DNA of 64,000 nucleotides from Roridomyces roridus (Eukaryota; Basidiomycota; Agaricomycetes; Agaricales; Mycenaceae), in NCBI GenBank assembly GCA_029378245.1, contig JARKIF010000011.1:806001-870000 (forward strand), given 5' to 3'. Shown in pieces: positions 54,900 through 64,000 of the stretch (position 1 is its first letter; each line of letters opens with the position of its first letter). The position numbers and the translations under genes are program-made. The notes below the pieces were generated by a model. The model had not been told where the DNA came from, did not search any database, and worked only from the letters and a program-made list of their open reading frames with translations.

Positions 54900-56447
54900 G
54901 TGTTTTTGTGGGCATGCATCGTAACGCGGCATTATTGTCTCAGACCTCATGCTCATGCCTTATCAGGATCGGCAGCTTCAAGTGAGGATGACCACGCCGA
55001 ACCCACCAACTTGTTGACTCGTTTAGATGGCCGGGCAATATATTTCGTCCGTTGCGGACAAACACGTTGTGGGTACTGTATTGATGAAACAAACTCTAAC
55101 CATGACAGGGTTCAGAGTTGGAGCGACCACAGCGTTTGGATCCTTCCCGACAAAGGAACGGTCACCGTCGACCTTGTGTTGCCCGACTCTTGGGATAATA
55201 CGCTGGGTCATTACGCCTGCAATTTCCGGCCACCCAACACGTCTTTCAAGAACCCGCCGCCGAAAGATGAATTACTCAACTTGATGTCGGTCGATACCTA
55301 TCATCGAGTTTGTAGCTGGTATCTCTCCGAAGATACTTGGTTTACTTGTCCAACAAATACGTCCGTCAAGTTGGGGTGTATCTTTCACGCCGCAGGACAA
55401 GAAATCCAACAGTCCTTCGAGGTTGCGTCGTTCTCCGATGTCAAGGGGGTTGATCTGGGCTGGGGCACACAGGATCGGATTATTCCAGTTCACTGGAATC
55501 CGTCAGTCTATTTCCGTGGTTCATGATCATGGATGGTATCTGATTTTGAGCCCTCAGCATTGAAATCGGGGAAGGAATTTTCATTTTAGAGCCTGGATGG
55601 ATTCGGTGCGCGTTCTAAACTCTCTGTGCCTTATTCTACTGAAGGCGTTCGAATTCAAACAGTGTAGATTCCACTTCAGTCCTGGACAAATACTGCCGTG
55701 TGTTTTACCTGAATGACGGTTCGGAGCCGTGGCTGGCTCAGGCTTGTCACGTTCTCGAAGCCCTCGAAGTTGAATCGAATATGGGAGAATATTGTGAGTT
55801 TCATTCGGCTGACGGTTCGCTCTCTCTTGATGGCCTGGTGCAGTCCTGGCCTACGACGTGGAGTATCATCTGCATTTGTTGGGTCTCGACGAGGACTCCC
55901 CTCCCCCTGCAGGCTACCTCTTCCTCTGTCCCCAACTGCCGCATGACTCGTGTTCCTCTTCTTCCGACCTGGCATATTGGTCAATCGATCCTTTGGGAGA
56001 GGAACGTCTCACCGCGGAGGATGCCTCGATGCTCGGCTTTCCTACTATTCAGCTAGAGGTGAAAGTCCTTGGTAGGTCCTGGAACGACGAGGTGTATGCG
56101 GGAATTCGCCAGCTGTACGTTGCCAAGGGGTATGAACCGAATACGTTGGATGTGGGCGCGGAATTGGGATACCCAATCTGCGAGATGTCCTGCACAGAGG
56201 GTGCATTTATTGCTCATCGTAAGTGGAAATCCAAAGAAGTGCTAGTCGTGTTGATTTTATACCAGTCTCCGAGGTTGGAACAAAGATGGACGGGATAGTC
56301 TTGGATGTTGCACCCGAAAAGACGGCTTGGCTTCAAGTTCAACCGCATCCGAGTCCGCAGATTGGTAATGTATATGTGACACTTGCCCTTGCGCTTGTCG
56401 TGGGGTGCTTGGGGCTAGTGGACTCCTCTTATTTCTGTCAGATATAA
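54900..56447 (+). CDS. Basidiomycete protein of unknown function with C-terminal membrane anchor
   Basis: The first block (54,900-55,526) includes RAIYFVRCGQTRCGYCIDET, VWILPDKGTVTVDLVLPDSW, MSVDTYHRVCSWYLSEDTWF and QDRIIPVHWNPSV. Later blocks give VDKYCRVFYLNDGSEPWLAQ, YDVEYHLHLLGLDEDSPPPA, GFPTIQLEVKVLGRSWNDEV and GAELGYPICEMSC. After a GT-AG intron comes LSEVGTKMDGIVLDVAPEKT and the hydrophobic segment NVYVTLALALVVGCLGLV, before a stop at 56447. The exon joining around 55,530-55,690 is unclear and the true start may lie upstream. Several cysteines and the single C-terminal helix suggest a surface or secretory-pathway protein. The truncated copy at 22008-22974 has an internal stop. Confidence 0.5.
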
Positions 56448-56492
56448 CCTCCATGTATATAGCACATTTCCTTGCTAACTAAGTAATTGTCC

Positions 56493-56564
56493 CCACTTGG
56501 TCTCTACCTTGGTGACTTTGAAACTAGTCCACTTGGTCTCTACCTTGGTGACTTTGAAACTAGT
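56493..56564. repeat. Exact 36-bp tandem duplication
   Basis: CCACTTGGTCTCTACCTTGG and its continuation to CTAGT occur twice in a row without mismatch, between two genes of the inverted block. Confidence 0.95.
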
Positions 56565-56801
56565 AGAACTAATGCGCCAGTGCACACTCGTTCGATTCGG
56601 GCGGTCGCTCGTGTTTACTTCTGCCTCCAATTCTTTTTTTTCGTTCGTGGCGAAATGCGTGTGCCGTCTCTTGCCCACTTATACTTCGGTTCACACCGGC
56701 TCCGGACCACTGTAAAATGGGGTTATCACGGCGGCCTTCCGTTGCCGTCACTGCTTTGACTCGAACCACCACGACCTCGAGGACCGGAACTGACTCTCTC
56801 G

Positions 56802-58031
56802 ATGTCTTCGATTCCCGACATTCCGCAGGAGCTGGTCGCCAAGATCGTCGGTGAACTACACGACGATCTCCCAAGTCTGCGTGCTTCCGCTCTCATCTCC
56901 CAGTCCTTCCTTCCCTGGAGTCGGCTGCACCTGTTCTTCTCCGTGCGCCTCACACCGCGCAACGTCTATGCATTCCGCACACTAGTTGCTCCGTCCCCCG
57001 ATGTCGCAATGTACATTCGTCGGCTGGACATTCCCTTGATCAACAACGATCTCCCGTCATCCGCTCTCCTTCCCCCGGAAAGCCTCGCCCAATTGACCAA
57101 TATCACACATCTTTCAGCACATGCTGACCCTTTTGGATTTCGCCAGCTTTCAGAGGCGCAGAGAGGGTTGATCGCGCGTGGGCTGCAACACGTCACCACT
57201 GTCCACATCCGCATCCTCAATCAGTTCTGGGCGCTTCCCGAATGGGCGAGAGTGCTGAATGGATGCTCCAATCTCACTGAATTGGACATCCACGCACAGT
57301 CGACAGGTTGGGCCACGTGGAACGCCGACGGGCTGCAGATGCCGATCGCCGACGGGCAAAATCGTCCGCGTCTGCATACGGTGCGCATATCTGGGGACTG
57401 CAAGGTCCTAGGGCCACTTGGACGTTGGCTCGTGCCAAGCGGCCTTCTGCATGAGCTGCACACGTTGTCCATCGACGTCGTTTATGTGCGCGGGGATTAC
57501 GACCTCCCCGACCAGCGCCCGGCTCTGGTATTGGCCGCTGCGTCGCAGTTACAGGAAATGACTCTGCATCTTGACCCTCGTACGTCCCTTCCTTCTTGCT
57601 GGATTATTCAAGTCCTGATCACGTCTCTAGCGATGACCCTCGCCACCGGAGATTCGCATCCAATTTCCCTCACCTCGTTCCCCCACCTCCGCACCCTGCA
57701 TCTCAAAGACGGGGAAGACGCCAACCTGAGCGAATCGCTCGCCTGGCTCAATCAATTCCTCCACGCAGGCCTCGGCGCACTGGAGCACATTACCATCGAC
57801 CACGGAATGATTCAACGCGATCTCCTGGAGGTGCCGGCTACGACGTGGCATGCGCTCGAGGAGCTTTTGCTGCGTTCCGAAGGTGGAGAGTCGCGATTCT
57901 CCGGGTTGACGTTCAGAGGGTACAACAAGTTTAGCTTTGGGTCGCCCGATGCGTTTGAGAGGTTTGAAGCGCTGCTGAGGTCCTATCTGCCGCGGGTGGA
58001 GACGGCTGGGATATTACGGATTGTAGGATGA
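56802..58031 (+). CDS. F-box protein with leucine-rich-type body, copy B
   Basis: Exons 56802-57579 and 57631-58031 splice in phase (GTACGT...TCTCTAG) to 392 residues; the intron also happens to be open in frame. The F-box is MSSIPDIPQELVAKIVGELH, DDLPSLRASALISQSFLPWS. It is followed by LRR-like segments [42 protein letters not shown] and LGALEHITIDHGMIQR. It is the inverted counterpart of 20403-21662, with no visible lesion. Predicted substrate receptor of an SCF ubiquitin ligase. The shared 110-bp promoter with the truncated copy at 52918 (GGCTCCGGACCACTGTAAAA and onward) marks the 5' limit of the family's conserved unit. Confidence 0.85.
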   Translation: MSSIPDIPQELVAKIVGELHDDLPSLRASALISQSFLPWSRLHLFFSVRLTPRNVYAFRTLVAPSPDVAMYIRRLDIPLINNDLPSSALLPPESLAQLTNITHLSAHADPFGFRQLSEAQRGLIARGLQHVTTVHIRILNQFWALPEWARVLNGCSNLTELDIHAQSTGWATWNADGLQMPIADGQNRPRLHTVRISGDCKVLGPLGRWLVPSGLLHELHTLSIDVVYVRGDYDLPDQRPALVLAAASQLQEMTLHLDPRTSLPSCWIIQVLITSLAMTLATGDSHPISLTSFPHLRTLHLKDGEDANLSESLAWLNQFLHAGLGALEHITIDHGMIQRDLLEVPATTWHALEELLLRSEGGESRFSGLTFRGYNKFSFGSPDAFERFEALLRSYLPRVETAGILRIVG

Positions 58032-58204
58032 AAAGGAGGATTTCTTGACATGCATGGGATCTCTGTTTATTTACAACTGGCTACATACAACATTTGACAC
58101 TTTTCTCGTAGAAGTGAATGGTGACCCAGTCTCAGATTCATACGAATGGAAGTCCGCGATGGGAGCCTCTACGTTTTGAGAGAGAAAAAGGCTCTGAAGT
58201 AGAG

Positions 58205-58245
58205 TCAGAATCGATACACGCAGGGGAGTCGAACCCCAGTCGCTC
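58205..58245 (-). pseudogene. tRNA-Gly relic (T arm and 3' end)
   Basis: The complement reads GGGGTTCGACTCCCCTGCGT and then GTATC, the 3' end of tRNA-Gly(UCC). Nothing resembling the anticodon or D arm precedes it. Confidence 0.5.
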
Positions 58246-58465
58246 TGAATACCAGTTCGTTGACCAGGTTCCGACCAAGCTTTATCCCGTAATGAGTTGA
58301 CTTGAAGACGAGCATGTTGCAGGTGAGGAAGCAGTGGACTTCAACGTCTCAAATGGTACCGACTATACATTGTCAAGAAAACCGAGAATACTTATGCACG
58401 CAAACAAATGTCCCAAAGATCTTGTGAGCCCTTCAATAAGCATGTCATGCGAAGAGCGAGAATCG

Positions 58466-59969
58466 CTACGCGTAGGAAAGAACATGCACGCAAGGGGTCT
58501 CATCGCCGCTCTTGACCACATAAAGAGCTCCCAGCCTATCATCCAGCGCGCATGCATCCATCCGAAGGGCCGCTGGCCGAATCTCATCCGAGACTGGAAG
58601 CGCACGGAAATCCACTCGAGGAGATGGCTCGTGGGTATACTGCAGTAGTCCCAAATCCTCGGCGTGGCTGCAGATCAGAGCGGAGGACAGGGAAGAGCCT
58701 GGGTTCATCCACGACAAGTGCGAGGAATGCTGATAGCAGAAAGGGGTGCCGACTCTGAGGACAGGATCGTCCCATTCCGCCGGTGAGAACTGGACAACTT
58801 GACTAAAGTCCAGATTTTCTAGATTTTCCAACGTGAGCAGTTGTGCACCCAGCATACCTGCATGTGGGGAGTTGGATGTTGGAAAGCACAGGCGGCAGAG
58901 TCAGGGTCTCGGCATTTGAGATGTCCACAATCGCGACTGGATATGAGGAACGTGGGGTGACTGCGGTACGCACAAGCTGCGCAATTTGGTAGCCGGGCCA
59001 TCCAACTAAGACACAGATCGTCATCGATGGCATAACCCATGAGGTTGCCGGAATTGTTTAAAATCTCCGAACGCTATGTGACGGAGCGCCCCTTCCTTGA
59101 TACGGCAAAATATCAGAGACGAGGAACCTTCGAAGTTGGACGTGACCGCGCCGATGGTGTCCTCGTTGACGACGACTGCATCGAGCAGCCTCGAACAGAT
59201 CGGGGAAGGGAAAAGATCGTGAAGATGTCTGCGAGGTTTTGACAGAAGTCGGATCGCGATAATCCACAACGCACACAGTCAGTTTAAGCTCCCGGTTGCC
59301 GAAATGGTCGTCGCTAGGAAGTGCCCCGTCAGTGCCCACTTTTGTGTCCTGCAATGATGTAAGCTGACCTTTCGGAGGCAATTCCAAGATAGAACATTCC
59401 AGGAATGTGAAAAGGGCGACTGAGAATCCATTCCGACCACCCAATGGAAGCGTCCCCGTAGAAGCAAGCCCCAATCTTTGCGCCAGACGAGGCATCCCAG
59501 CAGGTGAAGTGGTTGGGCGAGATGGTGACGATCATGCCCGTCCCTGGAATGCAAAGAATGCTCGGGGTCCAAACAATTTGTGCGTCAAAGTTTGCGTCGT
59601 GAAAACCCATATCAAACTTCCCAACACGAACGGGGTTCAGCGATTCGGCCGCCCAGTCTTTCCTGAGTTTGTATGCGTGGATTGCGATGTCTCGGAGCTT
59701 GTCGAGTGGCAAGGTGGTTAGATCGGTGCCAATGGGACAGGGTAGCGGTCGCCTATGGAAGGTCTCCATCCTCTTGAGTGATTCGATCCAAAAGGACGGC
59801 GAGTGACGCATCTCTGCGAAAGTCGTGCATGTCTACAGGCAGATCAGCTACGTGGCAGCAATGAATGCCGCTGCGGAGGGCGTACAGCAGCCAGATGCAA
59901 GGAGTCAGTGAGGTCCAGGTTCTTAGCCAGCTCCAGGATGATATCCAGAGGACAATCTGGGAGCGACAT
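58466..59969 (-). pseudogene. F-box-like protein, copy B (multiple frameshifts)
   Basis: Exon 1 is intact: MSLPDCPLDIILELAKNLDL, TDSLHLAA, GT-AG intron, then TCTTFAEMRHSPSFWIESLK, RMETFHRRPLPCPIGTDL. The middle is readable to IGWSEWILSRPF. After LTVCVVDYRDPTSVKTSQTS the frame changes several times between 59,250 and 58,850 (LLDAVVVNEDTIGAVTSNFE in one frame, VGWPGYQIAQLVRTAVTPRS in another) before the intact end LGAQLLTLENLENLDFSQVV to SYA. Exon 1, broken in copy A, is fine here, while the body, open in copy A, is broken. Copies A and B thus have complementary lesions. Confidence 0.8.
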
Positions 59970-60054
59970 GGTGGTTGCTGATCAAGATGGTTTTCGCGGA
60001 TCAACGATTTCATCACATGACCAGGAAAAAGCAACCAGTCACCCAGCAAGAAGA

Positions 60055-60147
60055 TACACGCAAGGGGAGTCGAACCCCTGCCGCTTGCTGAGATGCCTCA
60101 ACTCTTCGTGATGGAAGGCAAGCATGATACCGTTTCACCATGCGTGT
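60055..60147 (-). tRNA. trnG-UCC: tRNA-Gly (UCC anticodon), intron-containing, second copy
   Basis: The acceptor stem ACACGCA pairs with TGCGTGT. The D arm TGGTGAAACGGTATCA, anticodon stem CTTGC/GCAAG with loop CTTCCA, and T arm GGGGTTCGACTCCCC are identical to the copy at 17812. Only the intron differs (TCACGAAGAGTTGAGGCATC and two more bases). As in the other block, it precedes the F-box-like gene on the same strand by about 90 bp. Confidence 0.85.
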
Positions 60148-60201
60148 ACCGGCGGGCGGGCAGCGCGTCTTTATATGACGCGCCGCCCGGGATTTCAAGT
60201 T

Positions 60202-60471
60202 TCAATCGCAGCGCGTTGTTGCCAGACGAGCAGCGCGTTGGGGTGCGTGCGGAGGGTTTGGATACTGGCTGGGGAATGTGCTGAGCCTGCACGGGGATTG
60301 AAAATTCAATGGGAGTGGAGGGAGACCCACGCTGTTTCGAGTGGGGCCCAATTCGCGGATGTCACGACTCACGGGAAATTGGCAGAGCGGGACAATTACT
60401 CCTGTGGTGGCGTAGACAGGAACAACGGCCAAGAGAGCAAAGAGAGCACAGAGAGTGGCCAGCAGAAACAT
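60202..60471 (-). CDS. Possible small secreted peptide
   Basis: MFLLATLCALFALLAVVPVY, then ATTGVIVPLCQFP forms a convincing signal peptide with a short tail. An optional GT-AG intron (donor after CQFP) would change the C-terminus and run the frame into the tRNA-Gly gene. A TATAAAG lies only about 30 bp upstream of the ATG, which leaves almost no leader. Only two to four cysteines follow. It could be a small secreted protein or chance. Confidence 0.3.
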   Translation of the reverse strand: MFLLATLCALFALLAVVPVYATTGVIVPLCQFPVSRDIRELGPTRNSVGLPPLPLNFQSPCRLSTFPSQYPNPPHAPQRAARLATTRCD

Positions 60472-60721
60472 GTTCAGAAGTGACCACATGAACTTCCCAT
60501 CTTTATAGCGAAAGGCGACACCGTGTGTGACCCTGCTGGTATGGGCCCCGTCTTTTTATAATTACAAGGCGTGTGGGTCTATTAATTTCTCATTGTTTGA
60601 ACTAATACGTGTGTTAGATTTTAGATTCCTTCAACCGCCGATAACTCGGGCAGTTTCACCCACTGGTTGCCCGCCACAGCAGACATGTACAATGCGTCGA
60701 CTGTAACCCCGTTCATCGTGG

Positions 60722-61853
60722 TGGTTTACATCAGCGGACACCCTCGCGCGCGGCATCCTTCCTCGAGCTCGCTTCGTCGCTCATCCGGAGCTCCAGCATC
60801 TAGGGTGGCACTGTACGTCTCGGGAAGGTGAGTAAAGTCGATGCACAGTACGACCTTTTCGATCGGCGTGTCCGGAAAGCCGCTCTTGATCGCGTCGCGC
60901 AGCTTGGCAACGTTCTCGGTGGCACACCACTGCGCGAGGTGGTGAATGCTTTGCTGATCTATTCTCGTACGACGGCCTGTGTGTGGAGTTGTTGGATTAT
61001 TATGACCATGGCGCAATCGAATTTCTTACCCACTGGTTTAAGCTTGCACCACTTGCGATGTCTGGATTTCCAGTCGACCCTCTGGCACTCTGAGGAACAG
61101 TAATACACCATTGGCAGGCCTTGCACGACTTGAAACTCCTGGTCCGGTCGACACGTCGGCACTAAGAACAAGGTGAGTGTATGATCGGAAAAGAGGAGTA
61201 GCCGCACGCACTTGTTCAAAGTTTCCGCAACCGCGAAGCGATCCTGCTTCTTCCTCGTACTGCAGCGCACACTGCCGCCTTTTTCCAAAGGTAAGGAGGG
61301 GCACAAGGGCTGCTGCAAGCACGGGACTAGTCTCCAGGTACTTCCTGAGGCGCGAGTAGGATTCCAACGCCTCTATGGTAGGGAGGACCGCCTCGAAGAT
61401 CGAACGGTATACGAGGTAGGGCGGAAGGACCTTATGCACAATATGCATGGCCCTCGCAGTAGCCTGTTTCTCCAGCCGCCCTATTCCAGTCGGACACTCG
61501 ATAAACGCGTGTAGGAAGCCCGCCTTGATCGCATGCAAGACCGCAAGGTAGTTGTCGCCTTCGAGATAGTGGTAGAAGAAGTTGATGGACGAGGACAACA
61601 GGCTGTCTACCCCGGTTTCATGGACGTGCTTGTCAATGTCCACCGCTGTCGGAACTGCGGCAAACGCGGGAACGGCGACAAACGCGCGGGTCATGACCGC
61701 CCGCGTCATAAAAAGCGCGTCGTAGAGGATGGGGGACTGGACGACAAAGGTCGGCGACTATGTTGAAGTAGAACTTCAACTTGTATGCGTCCTTGACCGT
61801 GTCGAGCCTCTTGGTCTTCTGTTTGATGCGCACCGCGGGCAATCTGTTAGACA
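60722..61853 (-). pseudogene. MYND zinc-finger protein, third copy, truncated
   Basis: Counterpart of 13885-15868 in the inverted block. It begins only at KQKTKRLDTVKDAYKLKFYF (middle of the protein); upstream the sequence is a retroelement relic. It continues RAFYDA, a frameshift with a local duplication (MTRAVMTRAFVAV), then NFFYHYLEGDNYLAVLHAIK through GSLRGCGNFEQ. The MYND exon follows: CRRVDRTRSFKSCKACQ, then a one-base loss (CAATGG, versus CAATCGG in the intact gene), so YYCSSECQRVDWKSRHRKWC is out of frame. The last exon RRTRIDQQSIHHLAQWCATE to CPLM remains. Clearly non-functional. Confidence 0.85.
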
Positions 61854-61979
61854 CCGAAAGTTCGGTGCCTTACGGTGCCCTCACAGTGCCCTCCTGGGTG
61901 GCAGGTCTCCGCGTGGCAGGTTTTTCCGGCCCGGGCTGTCACCTCAACGTCCTGAGTCACAAAGTTGTGAGAGATTTTT

Positions 61980-62280
61980 TTTGAATCAGAGGTGAATGCC
62001 CAATATGTAGAGTGCCCGAGAGCCTGGAGCACATAGCACTTGAGTGTGAGGCACCTGAGCGTAAATTGATTTGGGGCCTGACGGAACAACTATGGCACAT
62101 GAAATACACTGATTGGCCAGCTGTCTAGTTTTAGGCAACAATCTGGTGAAATTCAAACAGAATGGAAAATCTATGCCACAGAAAGATAGACTGTTCAGTA
62201 TCCTAGTTTCAACAGCTTGGCACTTGATCTGGAACTTACGAGTAGATCGGCGCATTCGACATGTTGGAACTTCAGACCCA
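61980..62280 (+). mobile_element. LINE-type retroelement 3' relic (zinc-binding and RNase H tail)
   Basis: IRGECPICRVPESLEHIALE, then CEAPERKLIWGLTEQLWHMK and YTDWP is a reverse-transcriptase-associated zinc-binding domain (C-x2-C, H, C). After a frameshift, LVLGNNLVKFKQNGKSMPQK, DRLFSILVSTAWHLIWNLRV and DRRIRHVG follow, matching the C-terminal tail I remember from agaricomycete non-LTR elements. No reverse transcriptase core is present. Its insertion, or a rearrangement through it, removed the 5' half of the MYND copy. Confidence 0.65.
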
Positions 62281-62286
62281 GTGAAA

Positions 62287-62400
62287 AGTCCGTCTGGCCA
62301 TATATGGGAAAATCTGGGGAAATCGTGCCGTATCGGATTCTACTGAAATCCCAGATATGGCCAGACCCAGCGTTAGGAATTCAGCGCTTTCTCTGGCCGT
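62287..62400. repeat. Inverted repeat with CTGGCCATATCTGGG words
   Basis: GTCTGGCCATAT at about 62,289 is matched by ATATGGCCAGAC at about 62,353. A third variant, CTGGCCGTATCTGGG, follows at 62,393. The arms enclose about 50 bp. Confidence 0.7.
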
Positions 62401-62504
62401 ATCTGGGATTCTCGTTCCATCTGTAGAATATTCGCTTTTTGAATAATATTTATTGCATTTATTATCGGTAGCTGCCCCGTCCGCTCTTGCTCCCTGCGCT
62501 TGCT

Positions 62505-62612
62505 CGCCCCCGCTTGCTCGTTCCCGGCTGCGCTTGCTCGTTCCCTGCTGCGCTTGCTCGTTCCCTGCTGCGCTTGCTCGTTCCCTGCTGCGCTTGCTCG
62601 TTTCCTGCTGAC
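62505..62612. repeat. 20-bp minisatellite
   Basis: About five head-to-tail copies of CTGCTGCGCTTGCTCGTTCC with few mismatches; three periods make an exact 20-codon reading. It lies between the retroelement relic and the 3' end of the next gene. Confidence 0.9.
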
Positions 62613-62740
62613 CACTCCCACCCGCTCCCACCGCGACTATGGCTTCTCGCACGCGCACATCCACCGCCTCTCCGCCTCTTCCTCGTAACGACCGCCTCCC
62701 GAATCCAGCTCCCGATCCTTTCTCCTCGCGTCCCGACGAT

Positions 62741-63330
62741 CTAAGCAGCTAGAGCCTGTGAATGAAGAATAAGAGGCAGTCCCTGAGAAGACCAGATACA
62801 TACCGCCGCAGCAGCTTCCTTGACCTTCCTCTCGCGTTCTTTCCAGATCTGCCAACCGCATAAGTTCGTGAAAGTGCTGAAAAAAAATACACACCGCCTG
62901 GCCTGCCTCTCCGAGGCCGTTCCAGTAAGCACTGTAATCACTGCCGTCTCCTTCGTTTTCCTTGGACCACTGAATTGCGCACAAGCCTCTAAACGAATGT
63001 AATCAGCAAACACTCATCATGTCAGCGGAGGGACGCACCGGGCTGTTGTGCTGTTCTGGTTAGGTTTGTATTTGCTTTTGGGTGCGGCTTTGGATGCGAC
63101 TGCTGCAGTTGCGGGCTTGGGTGCGCCTGCAGTTGCAGGTGCCGGTTTGGATGCGACCGTCGTTGCTATTGGAACGGGGGTAGTCGGAACTGGTGCGACG
63201 GAGGCTGGCGTGGGTCCAGAAGAGTGTGAGCTGTCACTGTCGGCTGCACCTGTACCTTCCACATAGCCAAGCTAATTGGCCTGGTACCTGTATGCGTGGT
63301 ACCAGGCTAAGTAGCCTGGTTGCTGCAATC
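62741..63330 (-). pseudogene. 3' part of a gene of unknown function, Ala/Pro-rich
   Basis: A Pro/Ala/Thr-rich exon (GTGAADSDSSHSSGPTPASV to SKYKPNQNSTTA) splices to GLCAIQWSKENEGDGSDYSA, YWNGLGEAGQA, then IWKERERKVKEAAAA, then ALAA and a stop at 62741, all GT-AG and in phase. Upstream the same frame continues as QPGYLAWYHAYRYQAN, then TAG, then LGYVEG, so either an intron ends at that TAG or the copy has a nonsense mutation. The mix of a Tyr/Trp-rich segment and an Ala-rich tail recalls the C-terminus of KH-type RNA-binding proteins, but no KH domain is in view. The 5' part lies beyond the window or is missing. Confidence 0.5.
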
Positions 63331-63339
63331 TCGCGCATG

Positions 63340-64000
63340 CTTTCGTTTATGCTTCCGATATGCTTTCGACCTTCTCCAAGTCCTGCTGCAGGGGACTTGA
63401 TGCAATTCTGTGGTGGGTGAGGTCATGTGATTTGGCCCGCCCTCCCGAAGCCCGCCCTCCCGCCATCAGAAATTGATGGCCAGATCAATTACTGATGAAA
63501 AAAGTGAAAATTTCCAAATCAAAGATCAACTGTGATATCAGCATCACAGTGATTGATAGCATCAAAAAAAACGAAATTGTAGAGCAGATCAAGGGCTACA
63601 AGACTCTCCTATAATGTTGTAGCTAAGATTCATTTGCTCTCTCAGAAACAAAGAAATGATCAAGAATCTATCTTGGTGATGATGGCTTTGTGATCAATGG
63701 GTGCTGGTGATTGATTCAATGAATGCCTTCGCGTGGTGATGGAGGCCCTAATCCAAGCACCCATATGTTTCAACTAGTCTACCTGTCTCCCTGTCCTCTC
63801 CCTTTTTGCCACAAGGTCACAGGTTCAATTCTTCTTGTCGGCCTTTGCCTTCCTTTTTTGAAATAAGCACCACTTACCTTGCTCTTCTGCTCAGTATAAT
63901 AGTGTAGTATGCCAATGTCAACTTCATATCTCAGTGTGTGCCCCTCAGAGCATGCAATCACACTGGTTTGATGCTGCTTCCCAATTGGGAGCCCTACTCC
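63340..64000. other. Right edge: possible SINE head, otherwise unassigned
   Basis: TAGTCTACCTG at about 63,776 and GGTTCAATTCT at about 63,832 resemble the A and B boxes of a tRNA-type Pol III promoter on the plus strand, a spacing of about 45 bp. No tRNA fold is evident. No coding sequence is seen. Confidence 0.3.

Overview
This window reads as nuclear DNA of a filamentous basidiomycete, probably an Agaricomycete. Genes are cut by many 45-65 nt GT-AG introns. The families present fit: MYND-finger proteins, F-box proteins, a NACHT (STAND) NTPase, a CYP64-like P450, a small secreted cysteine-rich protein, and a DDE transposase of a type common in mushroom genomes. The lineage is inferred from gene structure and remembered families; no search was run.

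Layout. 0.6-1.7 kb: four-exon hypothetical gene (-), next to a relic of a P450 3' end at the left edge. 2.1-3.1 kb: internally deleted Tc1/mariner-like element with a TA duplication. 3.7-5.8 kb: P450 gene (+). 6.5-6.9 kb: small secreted protein (+). 7.0-8.7 kb: broken MYND gene (-) abutting an F-box fragment. 10.0 kb: 38-residue zinc-ribbon-like microprotein. 11.1-13.8 kb: 2.75-kb hAT-like element with TACCGCC arrays. 13.9-17.7 kb: two convergent MYND genes. 17.8-23.5 kb: tRNA-Gly(UCC), two F-box genes, a decayed membrane-protein gene and a serine-racemase-like fragment. 24.0-24.6 kb: hAT-like element with GAACC arrays. 25.4-29.1 kb: NACHT gene (+). 29.6-38.5 kb: the TOR kinase gene (-), the only obvious core housekeeping gene. 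38.8-45.7 kb: a cluster of decayed tRNA-like units, including tRNA-Ala-like ones, hosting a small gene and a third hAT-like element. 46.3-47.3 kb: four-exon hypothetical gene. 47.6-51.2 kb: inverted, broken second NACHT copy. 52.9-54.4 kb: F-box fragment fused to a copied TOR 3' end. 54.9-62 kb: inverted, partly decayed copy of the 13.9-23 kb block. 62-64 kb: LINE relic, minisatellite and the 3' part of another gene.

The two strongest themes are as follows. First, three insertions (11.1, 24.0 and 44.5 kb) each have an 8-bp target duplication and terminal inverted repeats. Each also carries subterminal arrays of its own short word, as expected of hAT elements with transposase-binding subterminal repeats. 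Second, the accessory genes are duplicated in inverted orientation across the window, and the copies carry different lesions.

Single-base frameshifts are frequent. Two fall in the HEAT region of TOR, which should be essential, so some apparent pseudogenes may be assembly indels.
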